A stretch of DNA of 64,000 bases from Mesorhizobium sp. NFR06. Lineage in GTDB: Bacteria > Pseudomonadota > Alphaproteobacteria > Rhizobiales > Rhizobiaceae. The translations under genes were made by a program, and so were the position numbers. Below, one piece after another: positions 31,864 through 40,267 of this stretch. Positions within the stretch are counted from its first letter, which is position 1; each line of letters begins with the position of its first letter. The notes beneath the pieces are model-generated. The model saw only the letters and a list, made by a program, of their open reading frames with translations, made no database searches and was not told where the DNA came from. The stretch is taken from positions 1 to 64,000 of the forward strand of contig NZ_FOVT01000011.1 of the NCBI RefSeq assembly GCF_900115245.1, read 5' to 3'.

Positions 31864-34449
31864 TCACACCAGCCCCGACGCACGCGCCGCGGCCGCCGCC
31901 TCGCCGCGCGACACGGCCTCCAGCTTCTCCAGCACCGCCGAAACGTGGTGATCGACCGTTTTCGGCGAGATGGTCAAATGCGCGGCGATCTTCTTGTTGG
32001 AGAAGCCCCGCTCGATAAGCTGCAGGACCTCCATCTGGCGCTGCGTGAGGCCGGCCTGGTTGGCGCGCGTCGCCTGCCTCGGCCCTCTCGCAACGTGGCT
32101 GACGCCGCTTTCCCGCATCATAGAGCGCACATGCTGCGCCACCGGCCGCGCGCCGAGCCCCTCGAATATGCCGAGCGCCTCGCGCAGCGCCGCCTCGTCG
32201 CCCTGCAGCAAGGCCAGCGCCCGCTCGAAGGGGGCATCCATCTCGGTCCACAGCGCGGCGGCGCCGCGCCAATCGCCAATCAATTGCAGGCGATGCGGCT
32301 CGGCCATGCCGCCGGTCTCGCCCGGATCGCTTCCGGGCAACAGCAGCTGCCGCCAGGTCGCCAGTTCACCGAACGCCGCCCGTGTCGGCGACAGACTTTC
32401 GGCAAGCGCGATCAGGCGAAGCGCTTCATCCCGGTCGCCCTCACCCAGCCATGCCAGTTCGGCCGTCACCGCGGCAAAGGGCGCAAGCCGTTGCAACTCC
32501 AGGCCCTTGTCCAGGAAGGTTCTCATCTCGCTGAGAACCGGCCCGGCCGATGGATCTCCGCGGCGGACACGCAACCGTGCCAGAGCGACGAGCGACGGAT
32601 AGCGTACCAATGGCGTCGTTGCCTCGTCGTCGATGACCTCGTGCGCGATTGTCGCCGCGTCATCCCAAAGGCCGAGCCTGAGGAAAAGCTGCGCCTGCAC
32701 GCCGCGCATGTAATCGCGCCAGGTGGCGAGATCGTTCTCGACGCAATAGCCGATGCCGCGATCCAGGAACGCCGCCGCCTCGCCGAGATTGAGCCTGTTC
32801 ATCTCGACACAGGCGCAGTTGGTGAAGGCACGCGCGGCATGCTCCTGAAAATTGCCCGTGAGGGCAATGCCAAGGCTGCGCGCGAGATCGCTCCGCCCCT
32901 TGGCGAAATCCAGCCATTGGCCGGCCGCCCCGACATTGTTGAGGGCATGGCAAAGTATGTCCGGCCGGTTGAGCCGCTCCGCCAGTTCGACGGCCTTCCC
33001 GCCGAACGCAAGCGTGTCCTCGAGCCGCTCGGCCAGCATCGCCAGTTGCGAGAGATTGGAATAGGCCATGGCGAGCTCGGGACTGTCGGGCGCCGTTTCC
33101 AGCAGCTCCACGGCTTGTCCGCCGAGCCGGTCCGCGGCCTCGCGATCGCCGAGCAGGTAAGCGAAGCGCGAGAGGCATCTGAGGCTGTCACCTTCCTTGA
33201 TCCGGTCGCCCAATGCCTGGCGCAGCTTGCGCGCCCGTCCCTGGGCTTCCATGGCGGCCTCGACGCGGCCGATCAGGTGGCACTCGAACGCATGGCCTTC
33301 ATAAAGTTCCGCCCGTTCCTGGATCGGGAGGATATCGGCATAACGCAGGGCGACTTCGTAGTACCCGGTCGCGTCGCGATGCGCGCCGACGCGGGAGGCC
33401 TCGCGCGCCGCAAGCGGCGCCAGCTCGCGCACCGCCTCAAGATTTTGCGCCTCGACGGCGTGATGCACCAGTCTTGCCGTGGCGACCTGCGGGTTCTCCT
33501 GCAGCGCTGCAAGCGCGCGTTGATTGTATTCACGCCGCTTGCTCGGCGTCAGCGCCATCTCGATGGCGCTGCGCGCGATCTCGTGCCGGAAGGCGTAGCC
33601 GTCGCCGAAATCCTCGAGCAGACCATTGGCGACGCACTCGGCAAGTTGGCCGGCGGCGGCAATGCCGCAAAGGCCGCTGAGCGCCCAGGCATCGGCGCGG
33701 CGCGGAAACACCGACACGGCGTCGAGCATCGAGCGGGCACCCGACGACAATTTTTCGGCCCGCGCCAGCACCGCGTCGCGCACGCTGGCCGGCAGCGCTA
33801 TGTCGCTTTCGGCCGCCAGCAGCTCGGTGACGAAGAAAGCGTTGCCGGCGCTTGCCCGGTAGATTGCGTCGCCGTCGCGCTCGGCCGCCGCGGCAAGCGA
33901 CAGCACCGCCTTTTCACTGAGCAACGGCACCTCGATGCGCTGGACGTTGCCGGCCGGGATCTCGCCGAGCGCGCGGCGCACGCGCATCTGTCCCTCGCTG
34001 CGGTCGGTACGCGCCGTGATCACAAGCATGATGCGGGTGTTGGCGATACGCCGGCCGAGGAAGCGGACGAAATCGAGCGTCGCATCGTCGGCCCAGTGCA
34101 GATCCTCGATGATCAGCAGGCTCGGGCCTTTGGCCTCGAAGGCATCGAGCGCGTCGGAAAACAGCGGCAGCCTCTGGCCTTGCCGCGCATCGATCGCCCG
34201 TGGCAGCTCCCACTGCGCCTCGCGGGCGAGATCATAGAGCGGCCCTAGCGGATCGGGGATCGACAGGTCCTCGCAGGCGCTGCGCAGCAAGGTTATCCCT
34301 TGCCCCACGCGCGCCACGAAAGCCTCCGCCAGCGCCGTCTTGCCGGCGCCCGCCTCACCCGCCAGCGCCGCGACACGACCACGACCTTGTATCGCGTCCG
34401 CCAGCAGGGCGTCCAATTGCTGCAGCTGCGTCTGCCGTTCCAGAAGCAT
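31864..34449 (-). CDS. large ATP-binding LuxR-type transcriptional regulator
   Basis: About 861 residues, LAL/MalT-like architecture. The N-terminus has an AAA/NACHT-type ATPase with Walker A GEAGAGKTALAE and Walker B-like LLIIEDLHWADD. The middle is a helical TPR-like array, and the last 65 residues are a LuxR helix-turn-helix (LTQRQMEVLQLIERGFSNKKIAAHLTISPKTVDHH). Such proteins activate transcription when a ligand and ATP are bound. It starts at 34449 and is divergent from the DUF4242 gene across a promoter region with a strong inverted repeat, so DUF4242 is the likely target. Confidence 0.9.
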   Translation of the reverse strand: MLLERQTQLQQLDALLADAIQGRGRVAALAGEAGAGKTALAEAFVARVGQGITLLRSACEDLSIPDPLGPLYDLAREAQWELPRAIDARQGQRLPLFSDALDAFEAKGPSLLIIEDLHWADDATLDFVRFLGRRIANTRIMLVITARTDRSEGQMRVRRALGEIPAGNVQRIEVPLLSEKAVLSLAAAAERDGDAIYRASAGNAFFVTELLAAESDIALPASVRDAVLARAEKLSSGARSMLDAVSVFPRRADAWALSGLCGIAAAGQLAECVANGLLEDFGDGYAFRHEIARSAIEMALTPSKRREYNQRALAALQENPQVATARLVHHAVEAQNLEAVRELAPLAAREASRVGAHRDATGYYEVALRYADILPIQERAELYEGHAFECHLIGRVEAAMEAQGRARKLRQALGDRIKEGDSLRCLSRFAYLLGDREAADRLGGQAVELLETAPDSPELAMAYSNLSQLAMLAERLEDTLAFGGKAVELAERLNRPDILCHALNNVGAAGQWLDFAKGRSDLARSLGIALTGNFQEHAARAFTNCACVEMNRLNLGEAAAFLDRGIGYCVENDLATWRDYMRGVQAQLFLRLGLWDDAATIAHEVIDDEATTPLVRYPSLVALARLRVRRGDPSAGPVLSEMRTFLDKGLELQRLAPFAAVTAELAWLGEGDRDEALRLIALAESLSPTRAAFGELATWRQLLLPGSDPGETGGMAEPHRLQLIGDWRGAAALWTEMDAPFERALALLQGDEAALREALGIFEGLGARPVAQHVRSMMRESGVSHVARGPRQATRANQAGLTQRQMEVLQLIERGFSNKKIAAHLTISPKTVDHHVSAVLEKLEAVSRGEAAAAARASGLV

Positions 34450-34514
34450 CGTCACTCTCTCGCGAAGCGGATTTTTACCACGGCGGGTTACCGCCACGAT
34501 AGTCGGGAAGGTGA

Positions 34515-34548
34515 GCACCTCAATGTGACCTTCCACACATTGAGGTGC
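34515..34548. promoter_or_regulatory. 13-bp perfect inverted repeat in divergent promoter region
   Basis: GCACCTCAATGTG at 34515-34527 and its exact reverse complement at 34536-34548, separated by 8 bases. It lies 66 bases upstream of the LuxR-type gene and 145 bases upstream of the DUF4242 start. Dyads of this length between divergent genes are usual regulator-binding sites; the LuxR-type protein is the natural candidate. A second dyad, TCCCTA-aca-TAGGGA, follows at 34567-34581. Confidence 0.6.
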
Positions 34549-34566
34549 GTCTCTCCACAAATAACG

Positions 34567-34581
34567 TCCCTAACATAGGGA
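34567..34581. promoter_or_regulatory. second small dyad in the same promoter region
   Basis: TCCCTA-aca-TAGGGA, a 6-bp perfect inverted repeat with a 3-base spacer, 19 bases to the right of the 13-bp repeat. It may be another operator or part of a compound site. Confidence 0.4.
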
Positions 34582-34692
34582 ATCGTCCCGCCAAATATGG
34601 GGAAAGGCTCCGATGCGCGGCTTTTGCCGGCGTGATTTTAGTCCGGCCGCGCTCCAACCGAGCCGTACTCAACCATGAAGGGAAAAACAATC

Positions 34693-34965
34693 ATGCCTCG
34701 CTACCTGGTAGAACGCACATTTCCAGATAGCCTCAACGTGCCGATGAACGACGCCGGCGCCACGGCCATGGGCGGCGTCATCGCCCGCAACGCCGAAAAG
34801 GGCGTGACATGGGTGCAGTCCTTTGTATCGCCCGACAAGGGCAAGAGCTTCTGCATCTACGATGCGCCCTCGCCCGAGGCGATCCGCAGCACCGCGCAGA
34901 AGAATTCGCTCCCGGTCGACAAGATCACGGAGGTGCGGGTCCTGGACCCCTACTTTTATCGCTGA
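34693..34965 (+). CDS. DUF4242 domain protein
   Basis: About 90 residues of the DUF4242 family, small alpha-beta proteins related to the nickel-binding SCO4226. The opening MPRYLVERTFPD, the middle VTWVQSFVSPDKGKSFCIYDAPSPEAIR and the end ITEVRVLDPYFYR are family-typical. ATG 34693 is favoured by homology over the ATG at 34675. It is divergent from the large LuxR-type ATPase, and such pairs suggest regulated expression. Its biochemical role is not established. Confidence 0.85.
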   Translation: MPRYLVERTFPDSLNVPMNDAGATAMGGVIARNAEKGVTWVQSFVSPDKGKSFCIYDAPSPEAIRSTAQKNSLPVDKITEVRVLDPYFYR

Positions 34966-35039
34966 TCCGGCGCACGATCGACACGACGATGCGGACCATC
35001 TCATCCTTGTCGATGGCGGACCTGATGTCGAGCCGGACA

Positions 35040-35075
35040 GCGCGGGAGTATCCGCCGCGGCGGATACTCCCGCGC
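35040..35075. repeat. 36-bp perfect palindrome
   Basis: Two 18-base arms meet without a spacer between 35057 and 35058 (left arm GCGCGGGAGTATCCGCCG). All 18 pairs match. It lies 75 bases past the DUF4242 stop and just before the small downstream frame. It would form a very stable hairpin in RNA or a cruciform in DNA. Confidence 0.85.
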
Positions 35076-35089
35076 CACGCCGCGGCCTC

Positions 35090-35239
35090 GTGCGACGGAT
35101 CCTGTCGGCACTGCTTTCGCCTCTGCGAAACCAGCGCCGCCGGCAGCCACCGAGGGACGACTATCTGAGACGCGACATCGGCCTGCATGAGCAGGAAAAC
35201 CCGCGCGAATATTGGGAATATTGGTGGCATCATCGCTGA
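35090..35239 (+). CDS. small Arg/Trp-rich protein, DUF1127-like
   Basis: Probable small protein of about 49 residues. The segment RDDYLRRDIGLHEQ resembles the DUF1127 core (LxRDIGL), and the end REYWEYWWHHR is strikingly aromatic. The only start in this frame after the 36-bp palindrome is GTG 35090, without a clear ribosome site; the same frame stays open upstream to beyond 34967. A terminator hairpin overlaps the stop codon, which supports a real gene end. Medium-low certainty. Confidence 0.45.
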   Translation: MRRILSALLSPLRNQRRRQPPRDDYLRRDIGLHEQENPREYWEYWWHHR

Positions 35240-35265
35240 TCCCATGACTGTGGGATCAGCGTTTC
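35234..35265 (+). terminator. terminator hairpin after the small DUF1127-like gene
   Basis: Perfect 11-bp stem CGCTGATCCCA / TGGGATCAGCG (35234-35244 with 35251-35261), 6-base loop, followed by TTTCG. The stop codon TGA of the small gene lies inside the left arm. Confidence 0.7.
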
Positions 35266-35358
35266 GCCCCCTTTCAGCGAGAGGCGTTGCAGGCACCCGG
35301 ACCTGGTCTTGACCCAGCCGGCACTGCCTTTGCGCCTCAACCGAACTTGGAGAGGAAG

Positions 35359-35862
35359 ATGACTATTCACGACTGGAAACGCTGCCTCATCGCCGCATCG
35401 GCCCTGACCGTCTTCGCGGCAGGCGCCGCCTCGGCAAAAACCGTCAACCCGCTCGCCGAAAAGGTGCGGGCGCTCGACAGCCGCTTCGAGGACGTCGCGG
35501 TGGCGAAGGCCGAAGGGTATGCGCCGATCCCTTGCGCCAGCGGACTCACCGGCGGCGCCATGGGCATCCACTATGTCAATGCCGCCTATCTGAAGGACGA
35601 CGCCGTGGACGTCGCCAAGCCGGAAGCGGTGATGTATGAGCCGGTGGCCGACGGCACGCTGAAACTGATCGCCGTCGAATACATCACCGCGAAGGGACCG
35701 GCCTCGCTCGAGGGCCATCTGTTCAACTTCAACACGGCGCCCAACCGCTACGGCCTCGGCCCATTCTATGAGTTGCATGTATGGGCGTGGAAGCAGAACC
35801 CGACAGGCGCCTTCGCCGACATGAACCCGAACGTATCGTGCGACGCGATGCAAGGGATGTAA
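35359..35862 (+). CDS. hypothetical secreted protein
   Basis: About 167 residues, not recognised beyond a signal peptide (MTIHDWKRCLIAASALTVFA ending AASA). The mature part has two Cys (PIPCASG and NVSCDAM) that could form a disulfide, and a conserved-looking segment LYELHVWAWKQNPTG-like (here FYELHVWAWKQNPTGAF) near the end. A GGAGAGG box precedes ATG 35359. Similar proteins of unknown function occur in rhizobia; a periplasmic location is inferred. Confidence 0.75.
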   Translation: MTIHDWKRCLIAASALTVFAAGAASAKTVNPLAEKVRALDSRFEDVAVAKAEGYAPIPCASGLTGGAMGIHYVNAAYLKDDAVDVAKPEAVMYEPVADGTLKLIAVEYITAKGPASLEGHLFNFNTAPNRYGLGPFYELHVWAWKQNPTGAFADMNPNVSCDAMQGM

Positions 35863-35871
35863 GGTGCCCTT

Positions 35872-36112
35872 CCCTTCTCCCCGTTCCACGGGGAGAAGGT
35901 GGCCCGTCGGGCCGGATGAGGGGCGGCGCCGTCGTTTGTGGTTCGCATTTCTTCCGAGGTCCGAAAAACGATGGCTTGACGTGAAACCTCCACAACATCG
36001 CCCGCGAACAAATCATCGGCCTGCCGACTTCCGCGCAAATATTCGAAACCCGGCTCCGCCCCTCATCCGCCTGCCGGCACCTTCTCCCCGTATAGTGACG
36101 GGGAGAAGGAAG
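35872..36112. repeat. inverted pair of RIME-like repeats, copies 2 and 3
   Basis: Copy 2 (35872-35927) holds ttctccccgttccacggggagaagg followed by tggcccgtcgggccgg. Copy 3 (36052-36112) is the same kind of element in opposite orientation. The pair brackets about 125 bases without a gene. The ccttctcccc / ggggagaagg arms make each copy a hairpin by itself. Confidence 0.7.
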
Positions 36113-36251
36113 CACCCCACCCAACCGTTTCTTAATGTGTCTCGAATACATCGGAACGCTGGAAAGAGGCGGAAAACGGAGACTGTTCGGGGTGCGCTTT
36201 TCCGCGGCAACGACTGCCGGGCGGTTCCTGCCGCAGCGCTGGGCGCTGCGC

Positions 36252-37595
36252 ATGCGTCCGTTGCTTGGCCGCATCGATGCCGTCCTCTTCACCGCCGACG
36301 AGCGCGGCGAAGCCGGGCGCATGTCGCTGATCGCCTTCTCGATCCGCATCGTCAGCGCCTTCATCGCCTTCGTCAGCCAGGTGCTGATGGCGCGCTGGAT
36401 GGGCTCGTTCGAATACGGCATCTCGGTGCTGGTCTGGGTGACGATGGTCATCGTCGGCAATCTCGCCTGCCTCGGTTTCCACACCTCGGTCATCCGTTTC
36501 ATTCCCGAATATCGCGAGCGCGGCATGCTGGCCGAATTGCGCGGCATCGTGCTGGCCAGCCGCCTGTTCGTGCTCGTCGCCTCGACGCTGATCGCCGGCC
36601 TCGGCGCGCTTGGCGTCTGGCTATGCTCGGACTGGATAGAGAACTATTACGTCATCCCCTTCATCCTCGGCGTCATCTGCCTGCCGATGATCGCGCTCGG
36701 CGATCTCATGCAAGGGCTGGCGCGCGCCAATTCATGGGCGCTGCTGGCGCTGTCGCCCACCTATCTGGTTCGGCCGGTGCTGATCCTGCTGTTCATGGCG
36801 CTGATGCTTGGTCTGCATTATGTGCCCGATGCCAAGACCGCGATCTTCGCCTCGATAGCGGCCACCTATGTCACGACGCTCGGCCAGCTGGTGGCCGTCA
36901 CCTCGCGCATGGACAAGAAGACCCCGGCCGGACCGATGGCGGTGCATTTCGGCCAGTGGATCCTCGTCTCGCTGCCGATCTTCCTGGTCGAGAGCTTCTT
37001 CTTCCTGCTCACCAATGCCGACGTGCTGATGGTCGGCGCCTATCTCCAGCCCAATGATGTGGCCGTCTACTTCGCCACGGTGAAGACGCTGGCGCTGGTG
37101 CATTTCGTCTATTTCGCGGTCAAGGCCGGCGTTGCCCAGCGCTACGCGCAGTTCACCCACGGCGAGCCCGAAAGGCTTGCCGCCTTCGCCCGCGAGACCG
37201 TCTCCTGGACCTTCTGGCCTTCTCTGTTGATGGCGCTGCTGGTGCTGGCGCTGGGCGAACCGATGCTGGTGCTGTTCGGCCCCGAATTCACCGCCGGCTA
37301 TCCGCTGCTCTTCCTGCTCGTGCTGGGGGTCGTCGCGCGTGCCGCCGTCGGCCCGTGCGAGAGCCTGCTCACCATGAGCGGCAACCAGAACATCTGCGCC
37401 GCCGTCTACGCCATGACGCTTGCCCTCAACGTCGGCCTCAACGTCATCCTGATTCCGCATTTCGGCCTCTGGGGCGCGGCGATCGCCACCAGCCTTGCCA
37501 TGGTGTTCGAGGCGAGCGCGCTCTCCTTCACCGTCTGGCGCAAGCTCGGCATCGTCATGGCGATCTTCGTGCCCGCACAAAAGGAAGTCGCCTGA
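36252..37595 (+). CDS. polysaccharide/lipid-linked oligosaccharide flippase (Wzx/MATE-like)
   Basis: Inner-membrane protein of about 447 residues with 12-14 helices, of the Wzx/oligosaccharide-flippase group. Typical features are the first helix with VSQVLMARWMGSFEYGISVLVW and the later GPEFTAGYPLLFLLVLGVVARA. It moves lipid-linked glycans across the membrane. The start is uncertain: the frame opens at 36135, and neither 36135 nor 36252 has a clear ribosome site. The stop shares one base with the next gene (TGATG). Confidence 0.85.
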   Translation: MRPLLGRIDAVLFTADERGEAGRMSLIAFSIRIVSAFIAFVSQVLMARWMGSFEYGISVLVWVTMVIVGNLACLGFHTSVIRFIPEYRERGMLAELRGIVLASRLFVLVASTLIAGLGALGVWLCSDWIENYYVIPFILGVICLPMIALGDLMQGLARANSWALLALSPTYLVRPVLILLFMALMLGLHYVPDAKTAIFASIAATYVTTLGQLVAVTSRMDKKTPAGPMAVHFGQWILVSLPIFLVESFFFLLTNADVLMVGAYLQPNDVAVYFATVKTLALVHFVYFAVKAGVAQRYAQFTHGEPERLAAFARETVSWTFWPSLLMALLVLALGEPMLVLFGPEFTAGYPLLFLLVLGVVARAAVGPCESLLTMSGNQNICAAVYAMTLALNVGLNVILIPHFGLWGAAIATSLAMVFEASALSFTVWRKLGIVMAIFVPAQKEVA

Positions 37596-38875
37596 TGGCC
37601 GCCGTCCCGTTGCTCGAAGAGACCAGCGGCGGCCCAGCCGGCGCCATGGTCTCCAACCTTGCCGGCCTGGCGCGCGAGGTCGACCCTGCCCATATCGAGC
37701 TCTTTGCCAGCAACAGGCCGGAACGCAAGCTCGCCATCTACCCGGCCTCGGCCGGCTTCGACCTTGTCGAGGAACTCGACCATCTCAGCGCCCGCACTGT
37801 CGAGCCCAATGTCTTCTTCAACCCGCGCTTCCTGGCGCCGGCGATGCCCCGGCTGGAGGACCGCGAGGTGCGGCTCGCCGTGATCCGCGACGGCGACGAG
37901 TACCGCAACAGGCTGCGGCTACTGGTGCCGTTCTCGGTCGAGCGGCCGGCGATCCCGCTCGGCGTTCCGGTGATGCGCACATGGTCGAGCCCGTTCGGCC
38001 CGCTCGGCACGCCGCTGGTCGATCGCGACGATCCGGTCGGCGTCATCGAGGATTTCTTCTCGATGCTGGGGAGGCCGCATCTCAAGCTGCCCAAGGTCTT
38101 CGTGCTGCCCGACATGCGGCTCGACGGCCCGGTGGCGAGCCTGCTCACCTCGTTCGCCGACAGTCGCGGCTTGACCATGGTGACCACCGGCAGGGCCGAG
38201 CGTCCGGTGCTTGAAAGCGATGCCGACGGCGAGAACTATCTCAAGGCCTCGCTGCGGGCGCATCACTATCGCGAGTTTCGCCGCCTGAAGCGGCGCCTTG
38301 CCGATCTCGGCAAGCTCAAGCATGTCGTGGCGCGCGGACCGGACGAGATCCGCCACGCCATCGAGGGTTTCCTGACGCTGGAGGCGGCCGGCTGGAAGGG
38401 CCGCGAACGCACCGCGATGGCAATCGACCGCTACCGCGCCGCCTTCGCCCGCGAGGCCGTGCACAGGCTGGCCGAGCAGGACATGTGCCGCATCCACTTG
38501 CTGACGCTCGATGGCCGCACCATCGCCTGCCTCGTCGTCTTCGTCGAAGCCGGCGTCGCCTACACCTGGAAGACGGCCTATGACGAAGCACTGGCTGCCT
38601 TTTCGCCGGGCACGCTGCTGATGATCGAGGTGACCAAGCAGCATCTCGACGATCCCAATATCGTCATCAGCGATTCCTGCGCGATGCCCGACCATCCGGT
38701 GATGAGCCGCCTGTGGGCGGAGCGCAAGCCGATGGGCACGCTGGTGATCGGGCTGACGCCGGACGCCGACAGGCTGGCCCGACAGGCGGCCTCGCAACTG
38801 CACCTCTACCGCGAGACCCGCAACATGGCGCGCGTCCTGCGCAACCGCATGCGGAGCCTTTTGAAAAGACGCTAG
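37595..38875 (+). CDS. CelD/BcsL-like GNAT acyltransferase
   Basis: About 426 residues of the Acetyltransf_6 (CelD/BcsL) group, often found in exopolysaccharide loci. The C-terminal domain shows the GNAT-like run HYREFRRLKRRLADLGKL, AVHRLAEQDMCRIHLLTLDGRTIACLVVF and YTWKTAYDEALAAFSPGTLL. The start overlaps the flippase stop by one base, so the two are translated together. It may acylate the glycan the flippase handles; the substrate is not known. Confidence 0.82.
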   Translation: MAAVPLLEETSGGPAGAMVSNLAGLAREVDPAHIELFASNRPERKLAIYPASAGFDLVEELDHLSARTVEPNVFFNPRFLAPAMPRLEDREVRLAVIRDGDEYRNRLRLLVPFSVERPAIPLGVPVMRTWSSPFGPLGTPLVDRDDPVGVIEDFFSMLGRPHLKLPKVFVLPDMRLDGPVASLLTSFADSRGLTMVTTGRAERPVLESDADGENYLKASLRAHHYREFRRLKRRLADLGKLKHVVARGPDEIRHAIEGFLTLEAAGWKGRERTAMAIDRYRAAFAREAVHRLAEQDMCRIHLLTLDGRTIACLVVFVEAGVAYTWKTAYDEALAAFSPGTLLMIEVTKQHLDDPNIVISDSCAMPDHPVMSRLWAERKPMGTLVIGLTPDADRLARQAASQLHLYRETRNMARVLRNRMRSLLKRR

Positions 38876-38947
38876 ATGCGCGGCGGAACACCGGCTATGG
38901 CTTGCGGCGGCCGGATCCGGCCGACCTTCACCACAAAGCACTTCCAA

Positions 38948-40108
38948 ATGATCGAAATCGTCCTGCGCTTCGCCCGCCTCTGTGCGCCGCTTGTTCTGCT
39001 CGCCATGCTTCCAGCCCGAGCCCTGGCCGGCTCCTGCCCGGAGGATTGCAGCGATCCGGCGCCTGCGCCGGTCAACATCTACAGCCAGACCGCCGCCGGC
39101 CATCTGAGCCCCGCCACGGCCGGCGCGCTGCCGCGCGTCTACGTGCCCAACCGTTCCTCGAACAGCGTGTCGGTGATCGACACCGTCACCTTGAAGGAGG
39201 TCGACCGGTTTCCGGTCGGCAGCAAGCCGCAGCATGTGGTGCCGTCCTGGGACCTGAAGACGCTCTGGGTAGCCAACAACGGCACCGGCAAAAACGGCAG
39301 CCTGACGCCGATCGACCCGATGACGGCCAAGCCGGGCCAGCAGGTTGCGGTCGATGATCCCTACAATCTCTATTTCCTGCCGGACGGCAGCGCGGCCATC
39401 GTCGTCGACGAGGCGATGAAGCAGCTCGATTTCCGCGATCCGCACTCCATGGCGCTGAAATCGAGCCTGCCGACGCCGACCTGTTCCGGCATCAACCATG
39501 CCGATTTCGCGGCCGACGGCTCCTATGCGATCTTCACCTGCGAATACGGCGATGGCGGCCTCGCCAAGATCGACCTGAAGAACCAGAAAGTCCTCGGCCA
39601 CATCGATTTCTCGAAAATGGGCATGCCGCAGGACATCCGACTCTCGCCCGACGGCAAGGTCTTCTACGTGGCCGACATGATGAATGACGGCGTGTTCCTG
39701 GTCGACGGCGACAGCTTCAGGGAAATCGGCTTCATCCCGACCGGCATCGGCACGCATGGCTTCGTTATCAGCCGCGACGGCAAGCGGCTCTACGTCTCGA
39801 ACCGAGGCTCGCACAAGATGGAGCAGGGCAAGGCGAAGGGCCCGGGCAGCGTGACGGTGATCGACTTCGCCACGCGCCAGGTGGTCGCGCAATGGCCGAT
39901 CCCCGGCGGCGGCAGCCCCGATATGGGCAATGTCAGCGCCGACGGCAGGCAGCTTTGGCTCTCCGGCCGCTTCGACAGCGAGGTCTATATGATCGACACG
40001 ACCAGCGGCGCCGTGACCAAGATCCGCGTCGGCGCCGAGCCGCATGGCCTGACGGTGTGGCCGCAGCCCGGGCGGTATTCGCAGGGTCATACGGGCAACA
40101 TGCGGTAA
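38948..40108 (+). CDS. secreted YVTN/YncE-type beta-propeller protein
   Basis: About 386 residues. A signal peptide (MIEIVLRFARLCAPLVLLAM through ALA) is followed by a seven-bladed propeller with repeats such as PRVYVPNRSSNSVSVIDT, KTLWVANNGTGKNGSLTPID, KVFYVADMMNDGVFLVD and KRLYVSNRGS. Such proteins bind partners or cofactors in the periplasm. ATG 38948 is preferred because it starts the signal peptide, although ATG 38876 directly follows the upstream stop. It is cotranscribed with the flippase and acyltransferase genes by position. Confidence 0.85.
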   Translation: MIEIVLRFARLCAPLVLLAMLPARALAGSCPEDCSDPAPAPVNIYSQTAAGHLSPATAGALPRVYVPNRSSNSVSVIDTVTLKEVDRFPVGSKPQHVVPSWDLKTLWVANNGTGKNGSLTPIDPMTAKPGQQVAVDDPYNLYFLPDGSAAIVVDEAMKQLDFRDPHSMALKSSLPTPTCSGINHADFAADGSYAIFTCEYGDGGLAKIDLKNQKVLGHIDFSKMGMPQDIRLSPDGKVFYVADMMNDGVFLVDGDSFREIGFIPTGIGTHGFVISRDGKRLYVSNRGSHKMEQGKAKGPGSVTVIDFATRQVVAQWPIPGGGSPDMGNVSADGRQLWLSGRFDSEVYMIDTTSGAVTKIRVGAEPHGLTVWPQPGRYSQGHTGNMR

Positions 40109-40148
40109 GGACGCTTTCGGACAGTCTGCCAACCGAGGCTGGTAGCGG

Positions 40149-40250
40149 GTGGCCTGCCATCCGAAGCTCGCAGAGCGAAGCGGTGGCCTGCCACCCGAAG
40201 CTCGCAGAGCGAAGCGGTGGCCTGCCACCCGAAGCTCGTAGAGCGAAGGG
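40149..40250. repeat. 34-bp tandem repeat, three copies
   Basis: Copies at 40149-40182, 40183-40216 and 40217-40250 of a 34-base unit starting gtggcctgccacccgaagct. The first copy has one T for C (ccat) and the third ends gtagagcgaagggt-like. Each unit contains GGTGGC-CT-GCCACC, a small hairpin. It abuts the left boundary of the YcaO island. Confidence 0.9.
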
Positions 40251-40267
40251 TGTTGTCCCTAGCCGGG
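40249..40267. other. candidate left attachment site (degenerate tRNA-Leu 3' end)
   Basis: The 19 bases ggtgttgtccctagccggg match the end of the tRNA-Leu gene at 48421-48439 (ggtggtgcccctagccggg) in 17 positions, in direct orientation. Between them lie the YcaO/TfuA genes and a recombinase relic next to the tRNA. This is what a left attachment site would look like after decay. A chance match is possible but unlikely at this place. Confidence 0.55.

Noticed and set aside
37919..40228. A 769-codon frame opposite the acyltransferase and propeller genes
   Set aside because: It spans two unrelated genes, has shadow-type composition, and crosses into the tandem repeats at 40149.
40149..40250. The three 34-bp repeats considered as a CRISPR array
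   Set aside because: The copies are directly adjacent without spacers, and no cas genes are in the window.
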